From the NCBI GenBank assembly GCA_940671915.1, contig CALNVZ010000174.1, forward strand, positions 21,880,432 through 21,944,431: a stretch of 64,000 nt of DNA, given 5' to 3'. The notes under the pieces were generated by a model that ran no database searches, had not been told where the DNA came from, and was given only the letters and a program-made list of their open reading frames with translations. Positions 53,566 to 64,000 of this stretch are shown here, one piece after another (position 1 is the first letter of the stretch; each line of letters opens with the position of its first letter). Position numbers and translations under genes: made by a program. Source of the DNA: Paracentrotus lividus (Eukaryota > Echinodermata > Echinoidea > Camarodonta > Echinidae).

Positions 53566-54057
53566 CTCCCCTACGTTCTACTTGATCACACGAATCAGAA
53601 AATATATGTCGCCAAATTTTTAATTGACCTTTTTTTTACCCAAAATGAAGGTCAAAGGTCAGGCTTTATTAACACAAACATAATTTTGTTCAAATTGTGT
53701 CAAATTTGGTATCAAATTGTAGGTGATTTTATAACTAGCAATTATGTCAATTATCATTTTTCACCCGACCAGTCAGTTTTGAGCTTAATCATGAATAACA
53801 ATCTAAAATGGAATAGTTTTGACAAAATACGATATGCGAGGTATAATAATATTGTCATAACTTACCTGTTTCATGGTCACGATTGAGCTTCGATTTATAT
53901 ATGCGTTCACGAGTAAAACAAGTAATGGACCTTTAAAATTACAAAATTTCAAATATAGGCCTAAGAGGGAGCCCTGTTGGATTCAGATTCGAGTGGCATT
54001 GAGAAATTATCATTCTGAAGAAAATTGTGAATTATTGTTGTGCAACGTCATTTACAA
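53566..54057. other. No gene recognised
   Basis: AT-rich. The 107-codon frame at 53563-53886 and the start of the next have no recognisable domain and no clear exon signals. Confidence 0.4.
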
Positions 54058-54250
54058 CTCTGTGGCGGATCCAAGGGGCCGAAGGGGCCGCCCCCCCCCC
54101 CCCACCTTCGGGGGTGGGAAGAGGAGAAAAGGAAGAGAAAAAGAGGGGGAAAGGGAAGGAGAGGAGAAAAAAAGAAAAAAAAGAAAGAAGATGAAGAGTA
54201 AAAACAGGAGGGAAAAAATAATGAAAAAAATAAGGTCAGGTTTTTCCCTC
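54058..54250. repeat. GGATCC-type end followed by a GA-rich tract
   Basis: CTGTGGCGGATCCAAGGGGC resembles the hAT-like MITE end. A C14 tract, GGGGGTGGGAAGAGG and an AG-rich run of about 110 bases follow. The right partner was not found. Confidence 0.55.
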
Positions 54251-54333
54251 GCTCTCGCATTACTTGACCAAATCAAAATTACAAAAAGTGCTTATAATTT
54301 CAGGTTTCGCTCTGCGCTCGGATTATTTTCTTT

Positions 54334-54545
54334 ATGCTACAGTCACACAGACACGTCCGGTTGCGTCCAAAAATTATTTTCTTTTCTGCGGATCCCCATG
54401 AATGCCTTCCCGTCATAGTCAGGATTGGAAATAGTGATAATTTCTTTCATCCAATAAAACAAAGAAATACATAAGAAATGATAGAATAGAAGATGAAATA
54501 AGATTAAAACAACAAAAACGTAAGTGTCTGTGTGACTGCAGCATT
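54334..54545. mobile_element. CTACAGTCACACAGACAC-TIR MITE, complete uninterrupted copy
   Basis: ATGCTACAGTCACACAGACA and the inverted GTCTGTGTGACTGCAGCAT bound a 212-bp copy. It serves as the reference for the interrupted copies at 9762 and 15320. Confidence 0.88.
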
Positions 54546-54629
54546 AGTGATATACATTTACGTAGGCCTATCCTGTTCATGATGATTACAAAAATATCCC
54601 CCGCCCCCCCCCCAAAAAGAATAATAATA

Positions 54630-57600
54630 TAGGTTATCCCCGTCAAGTTTAAACTATCTCCGATCAATTTGACATTTCTTTCGAGCGCTTTTGTCCGGAA
54701 TGTGATCGCGATTACAAATCTGCAATGAAGTTCGTTTATGTGTAGCCAAAATCAAACACCGTTCAATCCAATTGCAAATTGCGCCAATGAATTTGCTGTT
54801 GTGAGCAGTCGCATTCGTCAATGTTCTCTCAAATTCGTCCATTCGTAAAATTCCCGTCTTTTGGTGAATTCGAATTCGTTTTGGGGCATCCACATTAGAA
54901 ATAACTGTATACAAATCGGGAATGTTATGTTCGGGTAGGAAAATAAAATTTGGGAGGGGGCCCTGACGTGTTTTTGTTTAGAAAAGAAGCTGATCATAAG
55001 GGAAGGGGGAGCCTGAGCTTGCAAAACACACACACAAAACAAAGCAAAACAAAAACAAAAAACATAAGCTGATTATAATGTTCGCGTTTTTATCAGTATG
55101 TATTCAACAACTATATGTCTGCTCGAAAACGTAATGTTTACCCCAAAAAAAATACAACAAAACAAAACTAATGTGTATAAAACAGATTAGGGGCAGCAGC
55201 CCCCATCCTCACTCTATTCATCAGAAACATGCATAATATGAGGTTGCTGGTAGGTGTTAAAATTTCTCGGGCTTTGGCCATCAACAAGGTCATTATGTAA
55301 CGGCCATAGGGGGAGGGGGTAGATTCGTCAGTCGGGTCAGCAATCTATTTATCTTTTTTTTTTNNNNNNNNNNNNNNNNNNNNNNNNNGCTGGGGGGGGG
55401 GGGGCTGGCCCACTGGGCCCCTGGATCCACGCCTGAAATTGTCAAAAGCCAAGATGACAGGCGCGCCCCCATCCCCAGCGAAAAAAAAAAAAAAAAAAAA
55501 AAAGGAAAGGGAAAAAATAGCGAGAGAGAAAAGATGCAAGATCGACAAGATTGACCAATAAACCGTACCCCTGTTACATGATGACGTTCTGGATGGCCTA
55601 ATGGCAAAAAAAAAATAATAATAATAATAAAAAATACCCAAAAAAGCCTTTTCGTTACTAACGTGCCCTTTTTAGCTACAAAGAAAACTTTTGTATTATA
55701 AAAAAAAAAAATAAAAAAAAAAACTTTTAGACTTCTTGAAAGGCCACAGACACCTTTTTTTTTTGGATAAAAAGGGGCACTCTTGTTACTAAAAAGTACC
55801 CTTTTCCTTTTTCACAGTTTCTTTTTTTAAACCAAATGCGACCTCGCATAAAAAAGAATACCAAGCAATACGCATGAGACCAATTACCCTGCTGCCGGAG
55901 GCAACTATTGTTTAAAAAAAAAAAAAAAAAAAAGTGTTGTCAGAAGCAGATAGGCCTATTTACATCCTCTAAACTTATTGTTAATGCCTTTGAAGCCACT
56001 CATCTTTCTAAATCTTTCATTTAAAACGTAAAACTATTTGCAATTGGTATTTAACATTATCATGGGGGCAATAATATTTACACTTTGCTTTCAATGTGTT
56101 AATAAAACTTAATGTTACTTAAAAATGTAGATTTTTTTTTTTTTTTTTAAAGGGGGCACTTTTAATCTCTCAAAATCAACATACTGAACATCATATTAGT
56201 AATTTAAAATATAGGTTTTCCCGGTTGATTTAAACTCTTTTTTATCGAATTCGTTAATGTTCAGCCAATTTAAACGATACCTTCCCGGATCGGGGCTATC
56301 GGTAATTTAAGTTAACGTTTAGAGCAATCGATTTCGTTTATGTTCTTTCATAATCGTTAATGATCATTCGTATTCGTTTATGTGCGATCAAAGTGTTTAT
56401 GTGCAGTGAACTTCGTCAATGTGCATGAAATCAAATTCGTGCGATCAATTTAAAAAAATTCCCAGCTGTAAAAAGGAAGTGGAGGTGAGCTTCCAGCAGT
56501 CAAATTCGTTTTTAGGCAACCAATTTAAAACGTTTTAGGCCTATCCTGTGAACACACGAAGCAAGGGGGTGGCGCCCATGGTAAATACAAAATAAATTTA
56601 TAACCAATAATTTGTATTCAGAGGCTGCGGAACATTTGAAGTGGGGAGGGGCACTTTTTCTGAAAAGGGGCACTTACCTCAGTGGCATAATGTACAAAAT
56701 TTATGGGATAGGGAGGGGCTCGGTATAAAAGTAGTGTTTCAATTTATTATGCTGTTCAATATATTGATTTTTGAGGGATTAAAAGTGCCCCCTTTTAAAA
56801 ATAAAAATGTACATTTTGGAGTTTAAAAACATTTAAAGTTTAAGCAAAGTGCAAAATTATTGCCCCATGATAATGTTAAATACAATTGCAAATATATGTA
56901 CATGTTTTAAATGATTTTTAAAAACATAAATGCTAGAAAGGGCATTAAAAATACGTTTAGAGGGATGTAAATAGGCTATATGTGCTTCTGACAACACACT
57001 TTTACAATATTGCCCCCGGCAGCAGGGTAATTGGTCTCATGCGTATTGCTTGGTATTCCTTTTTTATGCGAGATCACATAGTGACCGAGCGGAAAAATTT
57101 GGGTTTAAAAAAAAAAAACTGTGGAGGAAAAAGGATTCTTTTTAGTAACAAGAGTGCCCTTTTTACAAAAAAGTTGTCCGTGGGCCTTTCAAGAAGTCTA
57201 AAAGGTTTTTTGTTTTTATAATATGAAAGTCTCCTTGTAGCCAAGAAAAAGGGGCACTTTTAGTAACGAAAAGGACAATTTGTTAATTTCTTTTGCGGCA
57301 TTCGGTCATCCAGAACTTCATCATGTAACGGTCACAGGGGTACGGTATATTGGTCAATATTGTCGATCTGCATTCTCTCTCTCTTCTCTCTCTCTTTTTT
57401 TTTTCCTTTCCTTCCTTTTTTTTTTGGGGGGGGGGGGTTTTTGGTGGTTTTTTGCTGCTGGGTGATTGGGGCCGCGCTGTCTACGAGCTATTTGGTCTAA
57501 TCTGAATTTATATAATACATACCTGATCTAATTGTCACTTGGTCTATGACCAATCCAGGATCCAGGGGCCCAGCGGGAAAGCCCCCCCCCCCCCCATCCC

Positions 57601-57997
57601 CAGCAAAAAAAAAAAAAAAAAAAGGAAAAAAAGAGGAAAATGGTAGGAAAAAAAGATGCCGACCCGACTAACCAATCTAACCCCCCCCCCTCCCATGGCC
57701 GTTACATAATGACGTTGTTGATGGCCGAAGCCGAGAAATTTTTAAAACGAATTTGAATTCACCAGAGAACGGGAATTTTACGAATGGACGAATTTGAGCG
57801 AACATTGACGGATGCGATTTCTCACAACAGCAAATTCGTCGGCGCAATTTGCAATTGGATTGAACGGTGTTTGATTTTGGCTACACATAAACGAATTTCA
57901 TTGCAGATTTCGTAATCGCGATCACATTCCGGACGAAAGCGCTCGAAAGAAATGTTAAATTGATCGGAGATAGTTTAAACTTGACCGGGAAAACCTA
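54630..57997. mobile_element. Large palindromic element X-C-X' (TAGGTTTTCCCGG-type ends)
   Basis: The left end TAGGTTATCCCCGTCAAG and the right end CTTGACCGGGAAAACCTA are inverted. The similarity of X (54630 to about 56211) to X' (about 56716-57997) continues along almost the whole length: ATCAATTTGACATTTC, GGATCCAGGGGC-type ends, GCAGCAGGGTAATTGG, and GGGGCACTTTT with AACGAAAAGG motifs. C (56212 to about 56715) is the loop. No transposase was recognised; the frames are short. Confidence 0.8.
55364..55388. other. Assembly gap (25 N)
   Basis: A run of N between a T-rich tract and a G12 tract, within segment X. The true gap length is unknown. Confidence 1.
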
Positions 57998-58539
57998 TAC
58001 TACTTTTATACCCAGCCCCTCCTATCCCATAAATTTTTGCTCATTATGCCACTGAGGTAAAGGGCCCCCTTTTCAGAAAAAAAGTGCCCTCCACCCATTT
58101 TGAAATTCGTTCCCCAGCGGCTGAGTACAAATTATTGTTTATAAAATTTATTATGTGTTTACCATGGGCGCCACCCCTTTGCCTCGTGTGTTCACACGGA
58201 TAGGCCTAAAACGTTTTAAATGCATGCCTAAAAACGAATTTGACTGCCGGAAGCTCACCTCACTTCTCTTTTACAGCTGGGAATTTTTTTAATTGATCGC
58301 CCGAATTTGATTTCATGCACATTGACGAAATTCACTGCACATAAACACTTTTGATCGCCAATAAACGAATACGAATGGTCATTAACAATTATGAAAGAAC
58401 ATATTATTTTAAACGAAATCGATTGCTCTAAACGTTAACTTAAATTACCGACAGCCCCGCTCCTTGAAGGTCTCGTTTAAATTGACTGAACATTAACGAA
58501 TTCGATTGAAAAGAGTTTAAAATCGACCGGGAAAACCTA
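56212..58539. mobile_element. Overlapping palindromic element C-X'-C'
   Basis: TAGGTTTTCCCGGTTGATTT on the left and ATCGACCGGGAAAACCTA on the right are inverted ends. C and C' (about 57998-58539) are inverted copies (AAACGATACCTTCCCGG, CCAGCTGTAAAA, GGCGCCCATGGTAAA). X' forms the centre and is shared with the overlapping X-C-X' unit. Confidence 0.75.
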
Positions 58540-59651
58540 AAAGATGGATGCACGGTGTTATAATCATCTAAATCATATTATTGATTATTAGGAATGTCAG
58601 GATTTGACTCTAATAAAATTTGATTTGATGTGTCAGTGTTTTGTATGTGTTCCGGATTTCTCATTGAAAATGGGGCTTGCTGTGAAACCTAATATTATGA
58701 GGGATTTTATTTTGTTTTTCTCCGAGTCGTCTTCTTCTGAGAACAAACCAAACTAACCCTAACTTTGTTCTTTCTTTTCATTCCCATAGAGTGTGCCCAG
58801 AAGAAAAAAAAAAGCCTCTCGCAGGGAGGGCTTTTTTCAATATTTGTTTATCTTCTTTATCTCCCACCATTTTTTGTTTGTTCACTGTTCATATATTTAT
58901 CTTCAGTTCTTTCAGTTTTATTTTGTGTGTGTGTGTGTGTGTTTGCTGTTGATGAAGACCTGCTTCGCCCCCCCCCCACCAGTGTCTCTTTTGGTTTCAC
59001 AACTTCCCATGCTAGGGGCCGCGGACTGGTTTTGAAAGTGGAGGGGCTGAGCCACAAGTGGGGGGGGGTGGCTGAACAGGCTAAAATCACAAATGTATGG
59101 TCATTTTTGCGTTTTTGTACACGTTTTGCTGACAACAGTATAGGGCCGGGCTGAAGTCCCCCCCCCCCGCCCCCCCCCCACCAACCCGGCTCCGCGCCCC
59201 AGTAATAATAATAATATAAAAGGTGAGGTTTGGAGCCATTATGGAAAATAAATCAAAGAAGAGTTTGTGGAAAACAGGTAGATCTATATAAACCATAGAG
59301 ATGTATCGATTATATACATCTCTATGATATAAACCATTATAGTTCCTCGAAAATCGGCCACGTTTTTCCGCCCAACTCAATTATTATAGTTTTTTTTTAA
59401 TCGTCTAACTTCAGTTCAGTTCCCTATCGATCATCATCAGCCCCATTCGTTGGTGTGAGTGACGTACGTACCCTGACTAAATTCTGATTTCAAGGAAGTC
59501 GTGGTGAGTGAATTGAGAAGTGAATTATGTTACAGGAGTCTAACTAGAGTTGTTTAATAATGTTTATTTTAGAACCATAAGGTAGAAAGTAAAGTATTTA
59601 CCATGTTCATAGAGGCCAGAGCTGCAGAGGCGAGCGCAGCTAGCTATTATA
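58540..59651. other. No gene; low-complexity tracts and one short hairpin
   Basis: Contains (GT)n near 58924-58941 and C/G tracts at 58967-58976, 59060 and 59158-59180. CATAGAGATGTAT pairs with ATACATCTCTATG at 59294-59326. Frame 58765-59154 crosses these tracts and is not recognised. Confidence 0.5.
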
Positions 59652-59824
59652 GCATTAACACACGCCCCGAGCGTGCGTTAGCGGTGAATGCAGTGCACCG
59701 CGAGATACTTTGGATAAGGTCGCGCTGCACGAGCCGCAGGCGAGTGCAGCTGCGCCCCATCCGAAGCATCGAGCGATCACTGCATTTACGTTTAATCGCA
59801 CAATACAGGGAAGTGTGTTAACGC
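59652..59824. mobile_element. MITE with GCATTAACACAC ends
   Basis: GCATTAACACACGCCCC and the inverted GTGTGTTAACGC are the ends, and GTGAATGCAGTG faces CACTGCATTTAC inside. About 173 bp, GC-rich. Confidence 0.65.
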
Positions 59825-59850
59825 TTTTATAAAATTGCGACATTGCTCTA

Positions 59851-59924
59851 GTAGATCTTGAGTTACTTACCAAAAAATTCCAAGGGATTATCCCTTGGAA
59901 TTTTTGTAAGTAGCTCAAGATCTA
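59851..59924. repeat. Near-perfect 36-bp-arm hairpin
   Basis: GTAGATCTTGAGTTACTTAC begins the left arm and GTAAGTAGCTCAAGATCTAC ends the right arm. The inner arms pair through AATTCCAAGGGAT. The loop is about one base. One wobble pair and a two-base bulge are the only faults. Confidence 0.85.
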
Positions 59925-61248
59925 CGTCACGATCGTCATCCAAGAAAGTAAACAAAACACGGAAAAGACCCGGATGTATGTGTTATCACTTTTTTTGCGC
60001 CGCAAAATGCACGGTGGTGCATTGCACCGAAAATTCAGCATGCACACGTGACGCGTTTTGACCAACCACGATGCGTAAAATCACAGAGCTATTTATTAAA
60101 CTAGGCTACGCGCCCTGCTGCTGAGGCGAGCGTACGGTAACGGTAGCCTGTCTCTGCTAGCTCGTTCGCTTTCTCTTGGCCACGGACGCCCACAACACCC
60201 CGCTTGTGCACGGAGAAATGTTACTCCATAATTTAGTAATTATGCATGACGCTCAATGATCACGAATTAGCATATGAAATACACTACCATTGTGCCTTTC
60301 CAATGAACAATACTCAATAGGCACGATAAAAGTTAGATTCGTCATTTATTTTTTTGGTAAGTCCTCATTTCTTTTATACGATTTGAAATGTTGGGCGTAG
60401 CTCGATAGTGGATTCGTTGAAGTCCTTTTAATATTTCTCTTCTTTATTCTAAAAAATATTGAAAGAGTGGGTCTACGCTTAACCGTTTTTGAAGGCGAGT
60501 CTTCTGCGAAATGGGTCCAATTGGTTATGATTGACAGCGCACGACAAAGCGTCTTTATCAGGAACAGCTGAATCGCGTTGTTCAGTTACGGTCAACGCAC
60601 TTCAGTCATCGCAACCGGGAGGCGGAGCTCCTCGCGATACTACCAGTAGCTAATCAGAGCGCCCAACAATCAAAATGCATTGTTCTCTATTTTTGTAAAG
60701 CGAATAGTAGACTTTTTTCGCGTGTGTGGTCCGACAAGTTATGTGCTATTATGCACAATTTGTGGAATTTCTCAAAATTTATGCAGTAATAGCAGAAATA
60801 TTTGCGAATATTTGTGCTTTGTTATATTGTCTGATACTACTTACAATTGATTAATGAAATATTGATCAAAAAGCTGCTAAAATTGCCGTCTTGTCCGAAC
60901 AAAACAACCCGTCCGGACATACAAACAACTGAACTGGGTATAATTAAATTCGCAAGAACACAAGCAGGTCATGAATTGAATGGTTGGTAATCTACTGGAG
61001 GTCTATGATTTTTTTTTGGTCACACAACACTGCACAGGCTTCAACTATGAAGTTATTGAGTTGTAGTAATTAGAAGACCAATTTTTTTTTTATCTACTGA
61101 GCTACAATATACAGACAATCAAGAAAATTTGGTGCTAATGCAATTTCAGGAACCGCAGTTTCATACTGGTTAGAAAATAGAAAGGTCAGGAGGAAAAAAA
61201 AAATCTACAGTAGATCTACTTTTTTCTAAAATGGATTTTTTGTGGAAT
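59925..61248. other. No gene recognised; CpG-richer first half
   Basis: 59925-60720 is less AT-rich, with CG dinucleotides and CCAAT-type boxes (ATTGGTTATGATTG near 60521, AGCTAATCAG near 60648), which might be promoter-like, but no exon was found beside it. The rest is AT-rich. Confidence 0.35.
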
Positions 61249-61600
61249 TAATTGTTTAGTTTTGGATTGATAACAGCCATTTTTAGTACCGAAACTTCTT
61301 ATTACCGAAGGAACTCATCGCCAAGACGTTTCGAATATAAATTCTCATGAAAGAAAAATAATTATTTAGTTTGGATTGATAACGGCCCGCTTTTTAGTCC
61401 AAAATTCTTATTTATCGGAAGAACTCATCGCCAAAAACGTTCAAAATAAATTCTTTATGAAAGAAAGACAGAGCGGATACAATTGCAAATTAATTATTTT
61501 GTTTTGGATTGATAACGGCCTGCATTTAGTAACGAAACTTCTTATTTATCGAAACTCATCGGCAAAATTGTTTCGAGATAAATTCTTTATAAAGAAAATC
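61249..61600. repeat. Three tandem units of about 115-135 bp
   Basis: Each unit begins near TTTGGATTGATAACGGCC, continues CGAAACTTCTTATTTATCG and GAACTCATCGCCAA, and ends ATAAATTCTTTATGAAAGAA. Units start near 61251, 61364 and 61494. It directly precedes the duplicated palindromic block. Confidence 0.8.
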
Positions 61601-61607
61601 TCTCTAA

Positions 61608-64000
61608 AAAAAAAAAAAAAAAAAAAAAAGGAAAGGGAAAAAAATAGCGAGAGAGAGAAAAGATGCAAGATCGACAAGATTGACCAATAAACCGTACCCC
61701 TGTTACATGATGACGTTCTGGATGGCCTAATGGCAAAAAAAAAATAATAATAATAATAAAAAATACCCAAAAAAAGCCTTTTCGTTACTAAACGTGCCCT
61801 TTTTTCTTAGCTACAAAGAAAACTTTTGTATTATAAAAAAAAAAATAAAAAAAAAAACTTTTAGACTTCTTGAAAGGCCCACAGACACTTTTTTTTTTTG
61901 GATAAAAAGGGGCACTCTTGTTACTAAAAAGTACCCTTTTCCTTTTTCACAGTTTCTTTTTTTAAACCCAAATGCGACCTCGCATAAAAAAGAATACCAA
62001 GCAATACGCATGAGACCAATTACCCTGCTGCCGGAGGCAACTATTGTTTAAAAAAAAAAAAAAAAAAAAAAGTGTTGTCAGAAGCAGATAGGCCTATTTA
62101 CATCCCTCTAAACTTATTGTTAATGCCCTTTGAAGCCACTCATCTTTCTAAATCTTTCATTTAAAACGTAAAACTATTTGCAATTGGTATTTAACATTAT
62201 CATGGGGGCAATAATTTTACACTTTGCTTTCAATGTGTAATAAAACTTTAATGTTACTTAAAAATGTAGATTTTTTTTTTTTTTTTAAAGGGGGCACTTT
62301 TAATCTCTCAAAATCAACATACTGAACATCATATTAGTAATTTAAAATATAGGTTTTCCCGGTTGATTTAAACTCTTTTTAATCGAATTCGTTAATGTTC
62401 AGCCAATTTAAACGATACCTTCCCGGATCGGGGCTATCGGTAATTTAAGTTAACGTTTAGAGCAATCGATTTCGTTATGTTCTTTCATAATCGTTAATGA
62501 TCATTGTATTCGTTTATGTGCGATCAAAAGTGTTTATGTGCAGTGAACTTCGTCAATGTGCATGAAATCAAATTCGTGTGCGATCAATTAAAAAATTCCC
62601 AGCTGTAAAAAGGAAGTGGAGGTGAGCTTCCAGCAGTCAAATTCGTTTTTAGGCAACCAATTTAAACGTTTTAGGCCTATCCGTGTGAACACACGAAGCA
62701 AGGGGTGGCGCCCATGGTAAATACAAAATAAATTTATAAGCAATAATTTGTATTCAGAGGCTGCGGAACGAATTTGAAAGTGGGGAGGGGCACTTTTTCT
62801 GAAAAGGGGCACTTTACCTCAGTGGCATAATGTACAAAATTTATGGGATAGGGAGGGGCTCGGTATAAAAGTAGTGTTTCAATTTATTATGCTGTTCAAT
62901 ATATTGATTTTTGAGGGATTAAAAGTGCCCCCTTTTAAAAAAAAATGTACATTTTGGAGTTTAAGAACATTTAAAGTTTAAGCAAAGTGCAAAATTATTG
63001 CCCCAATGATAATGTTAAATACAATTGCAAATATATGTACATGTTTTAAATGATTTTTAAAAATGATAGAAAGGGCATTAAAAATACGTTTAGAGGGATG
63101 TAAATAGGCTATATGTGCTTCTGACAACACACTTTACAATATTGCCCCCGGCAGCAGGGTAATTGGTCTCATGCGTATTGCTTGGTATTCCTTTTTTATG
63201 CGAGAATCACATAGTGACCGAGCGGAAAAATTTGGGTTTAAAAAAAAAAACTGTGGAGGAAAAAGGATTCTTTTTAGTAACAAGAGTGCCCTTTTTTTAC
63301 AAAAAAGTTGTCCGTGGGCCTTTCAAGAAGTCTAAAAGGTTTTTTGTTTTTAAATATGAAAAGTCTCCTTTGTAGCCAAGAAAAAGGGGCACTTTAGTAA
63401 CGAAAAGGGACAATTTGTTAATTTCTTTTGCGGCATTCGGTCATCCAGAACTTCATCATGTAACGGTCACAGGGGTACGGTATATTGGTCAATATTGTCG
63501 ATCTTGCATCTTTTCTCTCTCTCTCTCTCTCTTTTTTTTTCCTTTCCTTTCCTTTTTTTTTGGGGGGGGGGGTTTTTGGGGTTTTTTGCTGGGTGATTGG
63601 GGCCGCGCTGTCTACGAGCTATTTGGTCTAATCTGAATTTATATAATACATACCTGATCTAATTGTCACTTGGTCTATTGACCAATCCAGGATCCAGGGG
63701 CCCAGCGGGAAAGCCCCCCCCCCCCCCATCCCCAGCAAAAAAAAAAAAAAAAAAGGAAAAAAAGGAGGAAAATGGTAGGAAAAAAAGATTGCCGACCCGA
63801 CTAACCAATCTAACCCCCCCCCCTCCCCATGGCCGTTACATAATGACGTTGTTGATGGCCGAAGGCCGAGAAATTTTAAAACGAATTTGAATTCACCAGA
63901 GAACGGGAATTTTACGAATGGACGAATTTGAGCGAACATTGACGAATGCGATTTCTCACAACAGCAAATTCGTCGGCGCAATTTGCAATTGGATTGAACG
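61608..64000. mobile_element. Direct duplicate of 55485-57870 (X-C-X'), running off the right edge
   Basis: From a poly-A tract onward the sequence follows the first copy at an offset of about 6.13 kb with few changes, mostly one-base and homopolymer indels. C starts at 62350 with TAGGTTTTCCCGG. The left part of X is absent. Confidence 0.9.

Noticed and set aside
53873-54418. Plus-strand frame of 181 codons and overlapping minus frames
   Set aside because: It crosses a C tract, a GA-rich tract and part of a MITE; the Lys/Glu/Arg content follows from the low-complexity DNA.
58765-59154. Plus-strand frame of 129 codons
   Set aside because: It runs through A, GT and C tracts and is Phe/Leu/Cys-Val repetitive, with no recognisable family or splice structure.
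59851-59924. microRNA precursor
   Set aside because: The one-base loop and near-perfect arms do not match a pre-miRNA, and there is no expression evidence.

Overview
The window reads as nuclear DNA of an invertebrate animal. Genes are split by GT-AG introns, there is no bacterial-style coding density, and the AT-rich sequence is crowded with short inverted-repeat transposons, a tRNA-derived SINE and a LINE remnant. A secreted ependymin-related protein together with secreted contactin-associated-protein-like fibrinogen modules points to a deuterostome, most likely an echinoderm such as a sea urchin. This assignment is inference; no species-specific sequence was recognised. A run of 25 N at 55364-55388 shows that this is a draft assembly.

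Three protein-coding loci are supported. (1) 4437-5475 (+): the last two exons of a secreted-type gene with a CNTNAP-like fibrinogen module; its 5' exons were not found. (2) 9120-19673 (-): a complete three-exon ependymin-related gene encoding 373 aa, with a TATA box upstream and an 8.2-kb second intron packed with nested transposons. (3) 34795-44194 (+): a complete six-exon paralogue of locus 1 encoding 310 aa: signal peptide, a short Cys-containing segment, one EGF domain and the fibrinogen-like module. All its introns are phase 1. Loci 1 and 3 are paralogues in the same orientation. All three products should be secretory-pathway proteins; nothing in the sequence shows that they act together.

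The rest is repeat mosaic. 1-3.7 kb: a transposon fragment, a tRNA-like-bearing element and a SINE. 7-8.4 kb: small MITEs. 9.5-17.7 kb: nested elements, including a hAT-like element with an 8-bp target duplication, a TAGTAGAGC element and a CATATCAATTC element. 20-25 kb: a second array-bearing element, then a 2.15-kb TIR element carrying a consensus-like core promoter and four tandem RNA-like hairpins. 25.4-29.7 kb: a 3.5-kb CGTT-rich TIR element and a piggyBac-like MITE. 30-32 kb: a LINE remnant. 33-34.3 kb: an array of GC-rich mirror repeats. 44.3-48.3 kb: a 4-kb foldback element just 3' of locus 3. 49.7-54.5 kb: a Tc1-like element and MITEs. 54.6-64 kb: a large palindromic element in the order X-C-X'-C', much of it duplicated directly at 61.6-64 kb.

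The features that seem least explained by known families are the covarying tandem hairpins at 23305-23534, a 20-nt mirror repeat shared by three otherwise different arrays, and the overlapping foldback architecture at 54.6-58.5 kb. No CRISPR, phage, operon or defence system is present.
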